Source of the DNA: Amborella trichopoda
Taxonomy: Eukaryota > Streptophyta > Magnoliopsida > Amborellales > Amborellaceae
NCBI RefSeq assembly: GCF_000471905.2
Contig: NW_006499603.1
Location: forward strand, 4,546,889-4,610,888
Direction: 5' to 3'
Length of the DNA: 64,000 nucleotides
Position numbers and translations under genes: made by a program
Part shown: piece by piece, positions 45,415 through 57,060 of the stretch
How positions within the stretch are numbered: the first letter of the stretch is position 1
Layout of the letters: each line of letters begins with the position of its first letter
Notes under the pieces: generated by a model
What the model was told of the DNA's origin: nothing
Seen by the model: the letters and a program-made list of their open reading frames with translations, nothing else
The model's database searches: none

Positions 45415-46516
45415 TGATATGAAAAATTTAGGGTGAAGGGACAAGACCTCTGCATGGTCTTTATTGGTCAAGAGACAGCTTATAATAGAGTACCTTAAGA
45501 ATTGATTTGGTGGGTGTTAGAAAATAAAGGAGTCCCCAGACACTACATCGACTTAGTGAAAGATATTTACAAGGGAGTGCTAACTAGTGAAGAGGCAAGT
45601 GAGTTTGTAGTGATAATACGCATAATCAAGGGTCAGCATTGAACCCTTATCTTTCTGTCTTAATTATGGATGACTTAACTTGACACTTACATGATGAGGT
45701 AATGTGGAGCATGTTGTTCACGGATGACATAGTTTTGACCAATGAGACTCGAAATGGGGTCAACACAAAGTTACAACTTTAGAGGTATTCTCTAGAATTT
45801 AAGCTTTTAAAATTAGCTGGACTAAGACAAAGTATATGGAATGCAAATTTACTAATAATTGGAATAGAGGTGAGGAAGAAATCAAGATTGATGGCCAAGA
45901 AATACAAAAAAGAGCAAACTTTTGATATCTTAGGTTGATAATCTAAGAAAATGGAGAGAGAGAAAAAGATGTCACACCTAGAGCTAAGTAAGCGAAGTGG
46001 AGATGTACAACTGGAGTTTTATGTGATCATCGCATATCAATGAATTTAAAAGGCAAGTTCTACATGACTGCTATGAGACCAGCTATGCAATATGAGAAGA
46101 AATATTGGAAAAGTTAAGAAACAACATACACATATAATGAGTGTAACTGAAATGAGGATGTTGAGATGGATGAGTGGAAAGACAAGAACGGATAGAATTT
46201 TAAATGAATACAATTGGGAGAATTTAGGTGTGGCACTAATAGACGATAAAATGAGCGAAAGTAGACTTAAGTGAGCTGACCATGTGTGGAGCATGCCCAG
46301 TATGGCACATGTCAGGAGGTTAGAATTAGTTCAAGTAGAATGCTATAAACGGGCAAGGGATAGGCCCAGAAGGATGTGGTTCAAATTAGAGAGAAAATAT
46401 ATGGGAACTTATGGCCTCATTGAGCGTACAACCCCTTAATAGAGTAGAATGGTGGACCAAGATTCATATAGTCGACCCCAATTAGATGGGAAAAGGCTCT
46501 AATGATGATGATGATC
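45415..46516 (+). mobile_element. RTE-type LINE, 5'-truncated and decayed
   Basis: This is the plus-strand remnant of a non-LTR retrotransposon of the plant RTE type. Visible parts are DLCMVFIGQETAYNRVP with ELIWWVLENKGVPRHYIDLV (reverse transcriptase, about 45450-45580), the catalytic box MLFTDDIVL (45711-45737, FTDD at 45717-45728), and a C-terminal part KKQHTHIMSVTEMRMLRWMS (about 46110-46170) to RPRRMWFKLERKYMGTYGL (about 46360-46420). The 3' end GACCCCAATTAGATGGGAAA and the (TGA)n tail at 46500-46516 are typical. The endonuclease domain is absent (5' truncation). Several stops and frameshifts interrupt the frame, for example a stop right after NRVP and frame changes on both sides of the FTDD box. 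Confidence 0.85.
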
Positions 46517-47484
46517 AGCTTCTCTTTGCTCTCTGATTGGCCACACTTTCCACACACATGCACCTATGTGCTATTTTGTACAGTCTTGCAGATATTGGAT
46601 TGGGGAAGCCCATGAAACCATTTCAAGTTTTCGAAAACCCCAAAGTCGGCATTGATACTGAGAGGGGCACCGATTTATTAAGAGTTGAGGTGGTTGGGGA
46701 TTGTGCAACTTTAATTGTGAATACCCCTTCGTAACCTCAACCTCAAAGCACCCCATTATAACACTCTAATAGGGGGCAAGGACATGTATGTGTACCTAAT
46801 AAAACCTAGTATCATTTTAGCCTTTTGTTAGCTAAGAACCCAGAACCAAGCCTTACAATAGCCCATTAGGTCAAATTAATTTCAAATCTTTTCGTGTGGT
46901 ACTTTATACTTTGAACTAGGTCCAAAGAGTTCTTTGAGTCTAGGTTTCGACATTTCGGTTCAGATCCTCACCCAAGTCCAAACTCAAGTTCATGCCTACT
47001 CCTATGAGGTGCTCACGCTCAATTGAACCCAGGTTTCAGTCCAGGTTCTCACCCAGGGTTTGAACTCAAATCCATCCCTAAGTCTAGGAGGGGGTCACAC
47101 CCAATTGAATTGAGGTCTCAGACCAAGTCAACTTTCGGATCCTAACCCAGGTCCAACTTTGAGGTCTAGGTTGGGGCTCACCAAAACTCGAGCCCGAGTC
47201 TAACCCATGTCTAGCTTATGCCCAAGTTTAAGCCTTGGTTTAGGTCTAGATTTGGGTTCTAGCTTAATACTAAGTTTGAGTTGTGGTATGTGCGTAACCA
47301 TCATGTCTATCATGTAAGGCAAAGATGATGTTAGGTCCACGACCTCATCCAACCCGATGTTAACTAAGCCCCCAGATCAATTTTATGAAATTCCCTAGAA
47401 TTACAGCCAAAACCATAGTCAGTCACACTTAAGTAAAAGACTGACTATTACCCTAACATTCACATATCCCACCCCACAAAGTAT
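46517..47484. other. Non-element sequence, no gene recognised
   Basis: Between the LINE tail and the Tat-5 LTR. The part 46915-47290 consists of degenerate phrases such as CCCAGGTCTAGCTT and GGTTCTCACCCAGGGTTT, a decayed short-period repeat. A short frame at 46537-46734 has no recognisable domain. Confidence 0.5.
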
Positions 47485-48828
47485 TGTTTAAAGACATTTT
47501 TCAGCACCTTGGGTCCCCAATGCAGAATAAAAGACAAGCCGGTCAATAAAGCCTTGTTATACAGTGGACTTCCCGACAGTCTCAAAATTGCCCAAGATCG
47601 GGTCAAAATCTTCCTAAGCACTCCAAAGGGCCACTTGGCAAGTTTTGCCACAATCTAACATGTATAAGGCAGCGCAGACAAAGAAATAATTTGGGAAAAA
47701 TCAACCTCTAGCACCCTGAAATGGACCCCATAACTAGAACTCTATTTTTGGTGTGTCAAAAAGCTGTGGGATCACCTCCATTGGATCTGGAACAGTCGAA
47801 AACCCCAAAGGGTTGAGTTTCGGCTTAAATGGACATCCCAAGACAAAGTTATGGGTGAAACATTAAAAAGGGGTAAGCCGGTGCGGCCTACCTGCACCAA
47901 TCTCCATTAAAGGAGACTGGTTCGCACAGGCATGAGCAGCAACTTTGAAGATTCGTATCTCAATTGTTATGAGTCGGATGGCACTCAAATTTTGTGAGTG
48001 TGTTTTTCTTGTCAAGATGAACGTTTTGATATGGATACTCGAGCAGGAAGAAAAACTAAAGAGAAGTTGGTGATTCGTGAAGACAGTTGCAAAAAATTTA
48101 GCAGTGACATGCCTCACTCGAGCGGCCAAATCACAACACTCGCATAATGGATCAAAATGAGATTAGTTCCATCGCGTACGTAAGGTTTAGGGCTATATCT
48201 GGTCCAAACCCCACACATGATGAATGCTCGAATTTCACACACAAAGGCGTCAAAGTTGCTGCAGATTCCGGTTGCCAGATTTTCAGATTCCGGCCAAAAC
48301 CCAAGACGACGAAATCTTTGTTCGAGCACAAAATCGAGCTACGTTTGTTGTAACATGTTTGTGACAACATGCTTAGTGCAATTCAATTGAGAAACCAAAG
48401 GAAAATATCAAGAAACAAGCACACTATCGATTAGAAGTTTTCAAGATCTATACAAATTTTGAGTCCCCTGATCGTGGCTTAAAAATGCGATCCGTGGCTC
48501 TAAGTTAGTATCTGATCAATCGTCATACCTAGCCTGAAAAGAAAGCACTCATCTTTTGGTCAAATGGACGTCAGAGCAACCCCGAATCATCCATGGAAGA
48601 TCACGCACGTTCTAGGGTAACAACATGGATTGTTTTGAAATTTCATGTATGATTGGGCAAGGGAAAAACAGTCATTTTGCACCCATTTTTAGACTTTATT
48701 TTAATTCAAATAAATTGTAATTATCATCAATTAGGCTAGTTCTTAAGCATCCACCCATGTTTGGGCCCAATTCAATAAATACATGCTAAACTTAATTGTA
48801 AAAGGACCCCTCAGTTTTCAATCACATG

Positions 48829-48835
48829 AATAAAG
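48829..48835 (+). promoter_or_regulatory. Polyadenylation signal in Tat-5 first LTR piece
   Basis: AATAAAG at the R position. The upstream TATA place (CAATAAATACATG, about 48770) is degenerate. Confidence 0.5.
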
Positions 48836-48874
48836 TTTGAGAGTTTCACATTAAAATTGTGGGCAAGTCTTGGA

Positions 48875-49270
48875 GAGAGAGAGGAGAGAGAAGAAAAAGT
48901 CTAGTACCCTTTGATGAGGGTCACTTTCTCGTTCCTCCTCTCTTCTCTTGTTCTCTCTCGTTCTCTCTCTTTCCCTCTCCTCTCTCTCGTTCTCTCTCTT
49001 TCTCTCTACTCCTCTCTTCTCTCTCTTTCTCTCTCCTCCTCTCTTCTCTCTTTCTCCTCTCTTCTCTCTCTTTATCTCTCATATCTCTTTCTCTCTCTTC
49101 CTCTCTTCCTCTCTTCTCTCTCTTTCTCTCCCATCTTCTCGTCTATCTCTTCTCTCCTCTCTTCTCACTCTTTCTCTCTCATCTTCTCATCTATCTCTTT
49201 CTCTCTCCTCTCTCTTACTCTCTCCTCTTCTCATCTCTCTATTTATATTTCCTCTCTCTTTCATATCTTC
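48875..49270. repeat. CT-rich tract (Tat-5, first piece)
   Basis: About 400 bp of TCTCTCTTTCTCTC. The open frames here code only for serine/leucine low-complexity strings. Confidence 0.95.
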
Positions 49271-49275
49271 TTTAC

Positions 49276-50140
49276 CCTCAAGCAAGTTCCTAGGACCATG
49301 GTGCTAATTTCGTGCGACATCACATCATATACCGATTTGAAGTGCTTGATCGAATTATATCTGACAACGGCCCTAAGTTTAGAAATCATCATATTGATCG
49401 CTTGGTTAGCCAGTTTGGTTTCTAGTGAAAGTACTCAACTATGTACCACCCTCGAGTCAACGGATTGGCTGAGGTTTGTAATAAGAGCCTGTGCAATGTT
49501 TTAAGGAAGTCGGTATCGAAATCAAAGAAGAACTGGCTAAGAAGCTTCTTGAAGCCTTGTAGTCGTAGCACACTACCACGTAAAATCCCACCGATTCACT
49601 CCTTATTCCCTAGGCTATGGGGTGAAGCAGTTTTACCCCTTGAAATTCATCTCCCTTCACTATGTGTTGCTATATATCAAGCACTAACCGAAGATGAGAG
49701 AGTCAAACTTTGATATCAAGATATGATTGCACTCGATGAAAAGAGGTTAGAAGCTTAGCAGAACCTCGAACTCAACCAGGGAAGAATGAAGAGGGCCTTT
49801 GGCAGGTCAGTCAAAGTCTGCTCATTCACCCATGGGGATCTGGTTCTAGTCATCAAAAGGCCGATTGTTATGCATGGATGACACAAAGGGAAGTTTGAAC
49901 CTAAGTGGGAAGGTTCCTTGATAGTCAAGAAGGTCCCTTCATAGTCAAGAAGGTCTCGCCAAATGGAGCTTACATACTGACACATCCTGATGGAGAGGAG
50001 GCAATGCCCATTATCAATGGGCGATACCTGAAGAAGTATTACCCATGATACATGCTCAAAAGACTTAACACGTAATAAGAAAGAGTTAAAAAAGAAAGTA
50101 AAAAGAAGATAAGAAAGGCAGTTCAAACAAAGTTAACTCT
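49276..50140 (+). pseudogene. Tat-5 integrase fossil
   Basis: Plus-strand integrase fragment. It starts with the KQVPRTMV segment also seen in Tat-2, continues through a core end YHPRVNGLAEVCNKSLCNVL (about 49441-49500) and EIHLPSLCVAIYQALTEDE (about 49650-49705), to the C-terminal NGRYLKKYY-like end near 50048. The following 110 bp match the sequence downstream of Tat-2 pol (18490-18640, reversed). Broken copy. Confidence 0.85.
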
Positions 50141-50468
50141 TTTTATTGCATTAGAAGGAGTCATGATCATGGCTTAAAAACATGATTCATGGCTCGAAAT
50201 TAGTATCAAATCAATCGCCATGCCGAGCCCGACAAGAAAACAATCATTTTTCAATCAAACGGGCATTAGAACAACCCCGGATCAGTCATGGAAGATCAAG
50301 CAAGTTCTCGGGTAGCAACAGGGACTGTTCTGAAATTCCACATATTGTTAGGAAGGGGCAAAATAGTCATTTTGCACCCATTTTTAGAATTTCTTTTAAT
50401 TCAATTAATTGTAATTATTATCAATTTTAAGTAGTTTTTGGGCGTCCACCCGTGTTTGGGCCCAATTT

Positions 50469-50534
50469 TATATAAACATGTAAAGCTTCATTGTAATAAG
50501 ACCTTCAGTTCATTTCTTCAATGAATCAATAAAG
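50469..50534 (+). promoter_or_regulatory. Tat-5 second LTR piece TATA box and polyadenylation signal
   Basis: TATATAAACATG at 50469-50480 and AATAAAG at 50528-50534. Confidence 0.75.
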
Positions 50535-50559
50535 TTTTGATTTTTGATTGAGTTCATGA

Positions 50560-50880
50560 GTGCGTCTTGGAGAGAGAGATAGGACAGAGAAGAAAAGGGT
50601 TAGTACCCCTCGGTAAGGTAACTTTCTCTCTCCTTCTCTCGTTCTCCCCTCCCCTCTTTCTCTCTCCTCTCTTGTTTCTCTCTCCTCCCCTCTTTCTCTC
50701 CTCTCCTCTTTCTCTCTTCTTCCCTCTTCTCATCTCTATCTCTCTTTCTCTCTCTTCTTCTCATCTCTATCACTCTTTCTCTCTCGTAATCTCAACTTTA
50801 TCTCTCTCTCTTGTTCTCATCTCTATCTCTCTCTCTCTTTTTTTCGTCTTTATCTCTCTTTCTCTTTCCTCTCTTCCTAA
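50560..50880. repeat. CT-rich tract (Tat-5, second piece)
   Basis: CTCTCTTTCTCTCTC low-complexity sequence between R and the hairpin array. Confidence 0.95.
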
Positions 50881-51450
50881 CACAGTCAGTGATGTCAGCA
50901 CCGCCTGTGTCCTTCTCTCTCCTCTCTTTACAACCTAACTAATGATGCCAGCATTGTTTATGTCCTCTCTCTCCTCTATTCTTAACACAACCGATGATGC
51001 TTAGCGCCGTCTGTGTTCTCTCTCTTCTTTATCCAACACAGTCGGTGATGCTCAGTGCCACCTGTGTCTTCTCTCTCCTCTCTTCTTAACAGCCAGTGAT
51101 GCTTAGCACCGTCTGTGTCCTCTCTCTTCTTTGACTAACACGGCCAGCGATGCTTAGCGTTGTCTGTGTCTTCTCTCTATTCTTTGACTAACACAGTCGG
51201 TGAAGCTCAACGTCGCTTGTGTCTTATCTCTCAACTTCTTCTAACACAGCCGATGATGCTCAGCACCGTCGGTGTCTTATCTCTCCTCTTCTTCTAACAC
51301 AACCGATGATGACTTAGCGCCATTTGTACCCTCTCTTTCTTATTATTTTAACACAGTTGACAAAGCTTAAGCACCGCCTGCGTCTTCTCATGCTTCTTTT
51401 CTTACCACAGCCGGTGAAGCTTAGCACCGCCTGTGTCTCCTTCTTTCTCT
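50880..51450 (+). repeat. U5 hairpin array, ACACAGTCGGTG type (Tat-5, about 11 units)
   Basis: Units of about 53 bp start AACACAGTCGGTGATGCTCA and end CACCGCCTGTGT-like, separated by TCTCTCTCCTC. The arms are complementary around an ATGCTTAGC-type loop. The unit type is close to Tat-3 but was expanded separately. Confidence 0.85.
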
Positions 51451-52724
51451 CTCTTCTCTCTTCACGTCGTAGCTGGTGAGGACAAGTCATCGATTAAGTT
51501 TCTCTCTCCTCCTCTTGTTGCTACCTGTCTTTGATCCTTCCTTCTCTCTTCACTCACACTCTTCCTCTCTTTTCTTTCTCTTCCTCTCCTTCTTTTTATT
51601 CTCTTCTTCTCTTATCCTACTTCTTATTATTTCTCTATGATCTTCATTCTTTCTGTTATTCTTTCGCTTGATTAAGGAGTCCATTGTAGTCTTGTCGTCT
51701 AGCCGTAATGTTTTTGTGCCAAAATTACTGTGCCCACTTTATTGCCACGATAGACTAACCATCTGTGTAGCTAGTCAGTACCAGTATTGACGTCTAGTAG
51801 TAAGTCTGTTGAGCCTGTCTGAGTCACCGAGCCTATTTTACTGCCACTTCAAGCCAATTACCTATCAGCGTAGTCATTGTGTTGATCTCCCCGCTTGATC
51901 AAATTCTTCTCTCCCCCATCTTTCTTCTCTCATTATTCTTTTCTTATTTTTGAATGTGCACACTTGTGTACGTCCACTTGAAGGCAAGGCGAGCTTTGTT
52001 GACCCACCTGTCTTATAACATTTACCATACATGTGTGATTGCAGAAAATAAGAGAATACAAGCTAAGGGAGGTGATTTCTAACCAGTTTTACTATTGGGG
52101 GGCTTTCTTCATGATCTAAGAGGGTGCCCACGAGAGCCAGCTCGAGTAAGTCTCGAACCCACCTTAAATTCCTCTCTCATCAATTGGTAGGGTCCGTGAC
52201 TCACTCGAGCTGACTCGCTTGGGTGCTCTTTTAGATCACGATGGCCCCGGTCCTAGAACTGGTTCAAAGTCGCCCCCTGTACCTGTACTCTCCTGTTTCT
52301 ACGATCACACACATGGTTAATTTACAAGACAAGTTGGCACAATGGACCCCACCTTGCCTTTGAGTGAATGAACACAGACGTGCACATTCAAAAGAAGAAA
52401 GGGATGAATATGACGATAGAGATTAGGGTGAGTGAGAGAAAAAGAAGGAAGAAATAGAACGGGAATAGAGAAGACAAGAAGGAGAAGTTTGCTCGGGTGG
52501 CTAGACTAACACAGTAGCTAAACCAGTATAGTGGCTGATTTTACGTTGTAGCAAGACGGGCACGGTAACGCAGACCGGCACAACGGCAATACTACTCAAC
52601 GGTAGAACCAACACCGACCAGCCTGACATGATGGTGAGTTTGACATGGTAGCAAGACGGGCGCAGTAACTCAGATCGGAATGACGACCATACTACTCGAC
52701 ATTAGACTTAGCCTTTTCCTTGGT

Positions 52725-53420
52725 CAAACGAGAGAGGAAGAAGAAAGAAGTGAGAGAAGAAAGAGAGGGAAAAGAGAAGAGGAAGGAATAAGAGAAGAAT
52801 AGTGAGAGAGAAGAAGGAAGAAAAGCAGAAAGAGAAAGAGAGAGACAAGAAAAGAGAAAGAGAGAGACAAGAAGGTATGTAGAAGAAGAGAGAAGGAAAA
52901 GAGAAGAGAAGAGAAGAGAAATGAGAGTGGAGATAAGAGAGAAGATAGAAGAGAGAGGAGAAGAAGGAGAGAATAAGAGAATGGAAGAGAGGAGAAGAGA
53001 GAAGAAGAAGAAGAGAAGAAAAGAATAGAAGAAGAAGAAGAGATGAAGATAATAGAAGAGAAGAGGAGAGAGAAGAAAAGAAGAGAAGAGAAGAGAGAGA
53101 GAAATAGAGAAGAAGAAAGAGGAAGAGAGAAACAGAGAAGAAGCAAAGGAAAAGAAGAGATGAAGAGAATATAAGAGAGGAGGAGAGAGAAGAAAAGAAG
53201 AGAAGAGAAGAGAGAGAGAAATAGAGACGAAGAAAGAGGAAGAGAGAAACAGAGAAGAAGAAGAGGAAAAGAAGAGGATGATAAGAGAGAGAAAAGAGAG
53301 GAGAAAGAAGAGAGAGAAGGAAGTAAAGAGAAGTGAGGAGAAAGAAGAGTGAGAAGAGTGAAGAGAGGAGAAAGAAGAGAGAGAAGAGAGAAGAAAGAAG
53401 ATAGACGAAGAAGAAGAGAA
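52725..53420. repeat. Long polypurine tract, about 690 bp
   Basis: Almost pure GA on the plus strand with GAAGAGAAGAGAAGAG runs and an internal duplication of about 110 bp (53050-53160 and 53165-53275). The minus-strand open frames of 254 and 305 residues here are serine/leucine/phenylalanine strings and not genes. Confidence 0.95.
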
Positions 53421-53424
53421 AAAA

Positions 53425-53880
53425 AACATGGACAGTGATGAAGTTTCACCGTCCATGATAGAAAAGAGAAAAAGATAACAGAAGCATGGACGGCAATGGG
53501 GTTCTGCTGTTCATGATAGAGGAGAGAGAAAGAGGGAAGGGGGAAGGAACATGGACGGCGATAGGCTCCACCTTTCATGACAAGAGAGAGAGAGCAAGAG
53601 AGAAGGGGAGAAGAAACATGGATAGCGATAGGCTCCACCATTCATGATAGAAGAGAGAGAGGAAGAGAGGAGGGGAAAAGAACTATGGATGGGCATGGGC
53701 TCCATTGTCCATGACAAGAGAGAGACTAAGAGAGAACATGGACAGTGATGGGTTCCGTCGTCCCTGACAGGAGAGAGAGAATAAGAGAGAACATAGATGA
53801 CGGGTTCTGCCCTCCATGAAAAGAGGGAGTGAGACAGAAGAGAGAAAAACATACACGTGTGACAATAGGCATCACCGTAC
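53425..53880 (-). repeat. U5 hairpin array, ATGGACGGCGATAGG type (Tat-6)
   Basis: About eight units of 50-65 bp, for example ATGGACAGTGA with TCACCGTCCAT, separated by AGAGAGAGAGCAAGAGAGAA-type spacers. Confidence 0.85.
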
Positions 53881-54119
53881 GTGTCAAGAGGGACTCAGAC
53901 ATGACCCAGCCCACCACTTGGGAGAGGGCCCGGTTCAATGTCCTTGTCAAAGAATAGGGGAAGAAGTGTCGTGGGCAGCAATGTGCCTCGTCGTGCACAA
54001 CATGGGGAAAGAGGACTTAGATAGAAGCCTGGCTCGCCGCTCTGATTAGGGCTTGGCTCACTGTGTGCATTCCAAGAGATCAGAAAGAAGAGAGAGACTA
54101 TCATGCTCAGTGGTAATTA

Positions 54120-54590
54120 GCATCGTGCATGATAGGTGAGGAGATAAAAAAGAAGGAAAGAAGAGAGAGAAGGAAAGGGAAGAAATAAGATTAAGAAAGA
54201 GAAAAGAGAGAGGAAGGAACAAAGAGAGATCAAGAAAGAGAGGAGAGAAGATTAGGAAAGAGAGAAGAAAAGATTAGAAAAGAGAGAAGAGAGAGAAGAT
54301 GAAAGTGAGATATGCACGATGATGCTTACCGTCGTGCATGTCGACAAAGAGAAGAGAGCGAAAGAGACTAGAGGAGAGAGAGACATGCAAGGTGATGCTT
54401 ACTGTCGTGCATGTTTGAGGTGGAGAGAACGAGAGAGAAGGAAAAGATGAGAGAGATAGAGAGAAGAGGAGAGAGAAAGACAGAAGAACAGAGAGAAAGA
54501 AAGAAGAAAAGAGAGAAAGAAAGAAGAGGAGAGAAGAGAGGAGGAGAGAATTACCTTCACTTAGGGGTATCAAGATTTTTCTTCTCTCTC
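54120..54590. repeat. GA-rich tract with two ATGCACGA hairpins (Tat-6)
   Basis: Purine-rich sequence interrupted by two stems. One is ATGCACGAT (54312-54320) with GTCGTGCAT (54331-54339). The other is a related unit near 54390-54420. Confidence 0.9.
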
Positions 54591-54638
54591 TTCTCTCTCT
54601 CCAAGACGTGCCGCAATCTCAAGACTAAAACTCTTAAT

Positions 54639-54690
54639 TTTTATTCATGAAGTTGAAGCCCTTTACAATGAGACATAACATGTGTTTATA
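54639..54690 (-). promoter_or_regulatory. Tat-6 LTR TATA box and polyadenylation signal
   Basis: TATAAACA at 54690-54683 and AATAAAA at 54645-54639 on the minus strand. Confidence 0.65.
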
Positions 54691-55194
54691 GGGTTGGGCC
54701 CAAAACATGGGTGGATGCCCAAAACTTACCTTAGTTGATGAAAAATCTAATTTATTTAAATTAAAATAAAATCTAAAAATGGGTGCAAAATTATGGTTTT
54801 GCCCTTGTCCAACATTATAGTAAATTTCAAAACTGTCCCTACTGCGACCATAGAACGTGTTCGATTTTCCTAGGATGATTCAAGGTTGATCTGGCCCTCG
54901 CACGGCCAAAATACGATTACTTTCTCATTAGGCTCAGCATGACGATCAATTTGATACTAACTTCGAGCCACGGATCGTGTTTTTAGGCCACGATCATGCG
55001 ACTTGAAATTTGTACGAAACTTGAAAACTTTTGATCGATACTTCACTCATTTCTTGATGTATTTCCTTGGTTTCTTTTGTAAGGACCACAAAATTTTCCA
55101 GTCATGAGACGCGCACGACGATAAATTCAAAAGAGGGGCAACATCGTGTGTGCAGTAGAGGAGGCACCCGCCCGGCGCTAAGGAAGGAGACTCA

Positions 55195-55345
55195 TCGCCG
55201 CGTGTGAAATGAGTATTGTCGCGCTTGAATGGAGGCTATCGCCACACGTGAAATGAGTATCACCCCTTGTGAATGGAGGCTATCACCACGCGTGAAGTGA
55301 GCATCGCCGCCCGTGAATGGAGGTATCGCTGCGCGTGTAAATTGC
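55195..55345. repeat. 52-bp tandem repeat in the Del-like LTR
   Basis: About three units containing CGTGTGAAATGAGTATCG and TGAATGGAGGCTATCGCC. Confidence 0.85.
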
Positions 55346-56164
55346 CCCGCGTGTACTTGGGGAGCACCGTTTGTGCACACTTCACGTGCAAGAGGTAACG
55401 TCGTGTGTGAAATGCAGTAACGCCGTGAGTGTCACTGCCGGGAGTGTAGCACCACGAGTGAAAAGAGGAGATTTGACTGCACCGTACATGTCAGCACCGC
55501 CCATGGTCAGCCACAGTGACATCCACCTACCCAGTTAGCAACAGTGGATCCCACCTGCCGGGGGTACTTAAGCCCTCTCCCCTCCCCTTTCAATGGTATT
55601 TTTTTCTCAGTTGCCTCACTTGCCTCATACCCTCTCTCTCTAAGAAGCAAAGTGAGAGGATGAACTGCTGCCCTTGGAGGAGCCTTCTCTTGAAGCTTGA
55701 GGAGGCCCACGAGCCGGAGGGTTGAAGACACTGTGAGCATTAGGTAAGTAGAATTGGTGTTCATGCATTACTTACAAGTGGTAGCCATAAATTTTAAGGA
55801 ACGATGATGAGTAGAATAATAGGATGGAGAATATGGATGTAATTAAATTAAAATGAGATTGAATGATTGGGTGAGTCTTGTAAATAAAATGTTGAGTTGT
55901 AGAAGCTAATGAAGTAGATCACTTATAAAATTTTCTTAACATGAATGAGGTTTTGCACTAAAATTTACTTGGATTTGTGAACTGAGGAGTTTTATTTGAA
56001 AGCATGCTAAAACTTGAAAAAGGGAAATTCCCAAGAACTGTGGGGGCTCTCGTATTGAACCTTTTAGTTACCAAACACAGTCCAAATGGTCTCTAATTAG
56101 TCTTGAATGAAAGATATGCGTGTCTACTCTAAGTTTTCTTTTTATACCATGTTAAACTTCCATA

Positions 56165-56570
56165 TGGATGAAGAGATATGCCCCCAAAATGTTGGGGTAT
56201 ACTGTTGTCCACAGTTGCTGTAATTTCCAGCAACTGCCATGCACTTTACGTTGAGCTTTTGTCCAACCAAATGATGCCCAAAAACTTTCAACCATTTGAA
56301 AGATCCATGAATGAATTTGAAGTTGCATGTTTTGAAGAATTTTTAAATTTTGAGAGATATGCCTCAAAATATGAGGGTATGTCATGGTTCGCAGTTGTAG
56401 GAAATTGTTGTAGCTGTCACTCACTTTGTACCGAGATTTTGACCTATCAAACGTCGTTCAAATACATTCAAAGCAATGCCATTTTAAAGATCCGTGTGTA
56501 AGCTTGAAATTGCATGTTCGAACTATTTTGAAATTCTCCCTGGATTGGGAGTTACGCCTTCAAGAGGAGG
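56165..56570. repeat. 181-bp tandem duplication in the Del-like LTR
   Basis: GAGATATGCC starts copies at 56173 and 56354 and a third, partial copy begins near 56546. The copies are diverged but collinear. Confidence 0.8.
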
Positions 56571-56899
56571 GGTACATCAATGTTACATGTCACTGAAATT
56601 TTAGTCTTATGTTTGTATCATGTTACCTTTTACTGGATCACTCACAAAGTGACTCAGGTGGCGCAGTGTAATGTTTGATAGATGATAGTTTTCACGTGAT
56701 GAATACTAAACTTCAAAGTGTTATGAGAATGATGTTATGCATTTATACATTTTGTGAATGTGTTATGGCAAATATCATAATGTTATGCGACTGCTGGATA
56801 GTTCCGAGCAAGACTCAAACCTTGCATGATGAAAATTTGTCATATGACACTAATTTAGCATGAATGAATGTAATGCTTGAGCATGTTATGATGTTGTGA

Positions 56900-57060
56900 T
56901 AATGACCACTACGCAATGGGACACCCATTGGTAGTGGGTATTATTCTATTACGATGCTATAATACTGGCCAATACATGATGGGGCACCCATCAGTGGCGG
57001 ATACTATTTTACTAATACTGGCTGCTACGCTATGGGACACCCATCAGTAGTAGGGACTAC
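56900..57060. repeat. Roughly 60-75 bp repeat in the Del-like LTR, three copies
   Basis: GGGACACCCATTGGTAGTGG, GGGGCACCCATCAGTGGCGG and GGGACACCCATCAGTAGTAG mark the three copies. Confidence 0.8.

Larger units (their letters stand above)
47485..52193 (+). mobile_element. Tat-5: plus-strand Tat remnant, LTR piece - integrase - LTR piece
   Basis: LTR sequence starts TGTTTAAAGACATTTTTCAG at 47485 and runs into the CT-rich tract (to about 49275). An integrase fragment follows (49276-50140), then a second LTR piece (50160-52193) with TATA, polyadenylation signal, CT tract, hairpin array and conserved tail. It is a strongly reduced copy of a Tat element. Its right end faces the minus-strand LTR of Tat-6. 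Confidence 0.8.
52194..55077 (-). mobile_element. Tat-6: minus-strand LTR, partial
   Basis: Conserved tail (52194-52725), a long GA tract, hairpin modules (53425-53880 and 54300-54420), polyadenylation signal and TATA (54639-54690) and part of U3 up to 55077, where the Del/Tekay-like LTR begins. It faces Tat-5 tail to tail at 52193. Confidence 0.8.

Noticed and set aside
46537-46756. Short overlapping frames on both strands after the LINE
   Set aside because: No domain, no start context and no similarity to anything recognised.
48859-49504. Plus-strand frames of 119-197 residues
   Set aside because: They are low-complexity translation of the CT tract of Tat-5, and the end of one overlaps the integrase fragment in a wrong frame.
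52692-53641. Minus-strand open frames of 254 and 305 residues
   Set aside because: They are serine/leucine/phenylalanine strings produced by the polypurine tract in the Tat-6 LTR, with no domain or codon signal.
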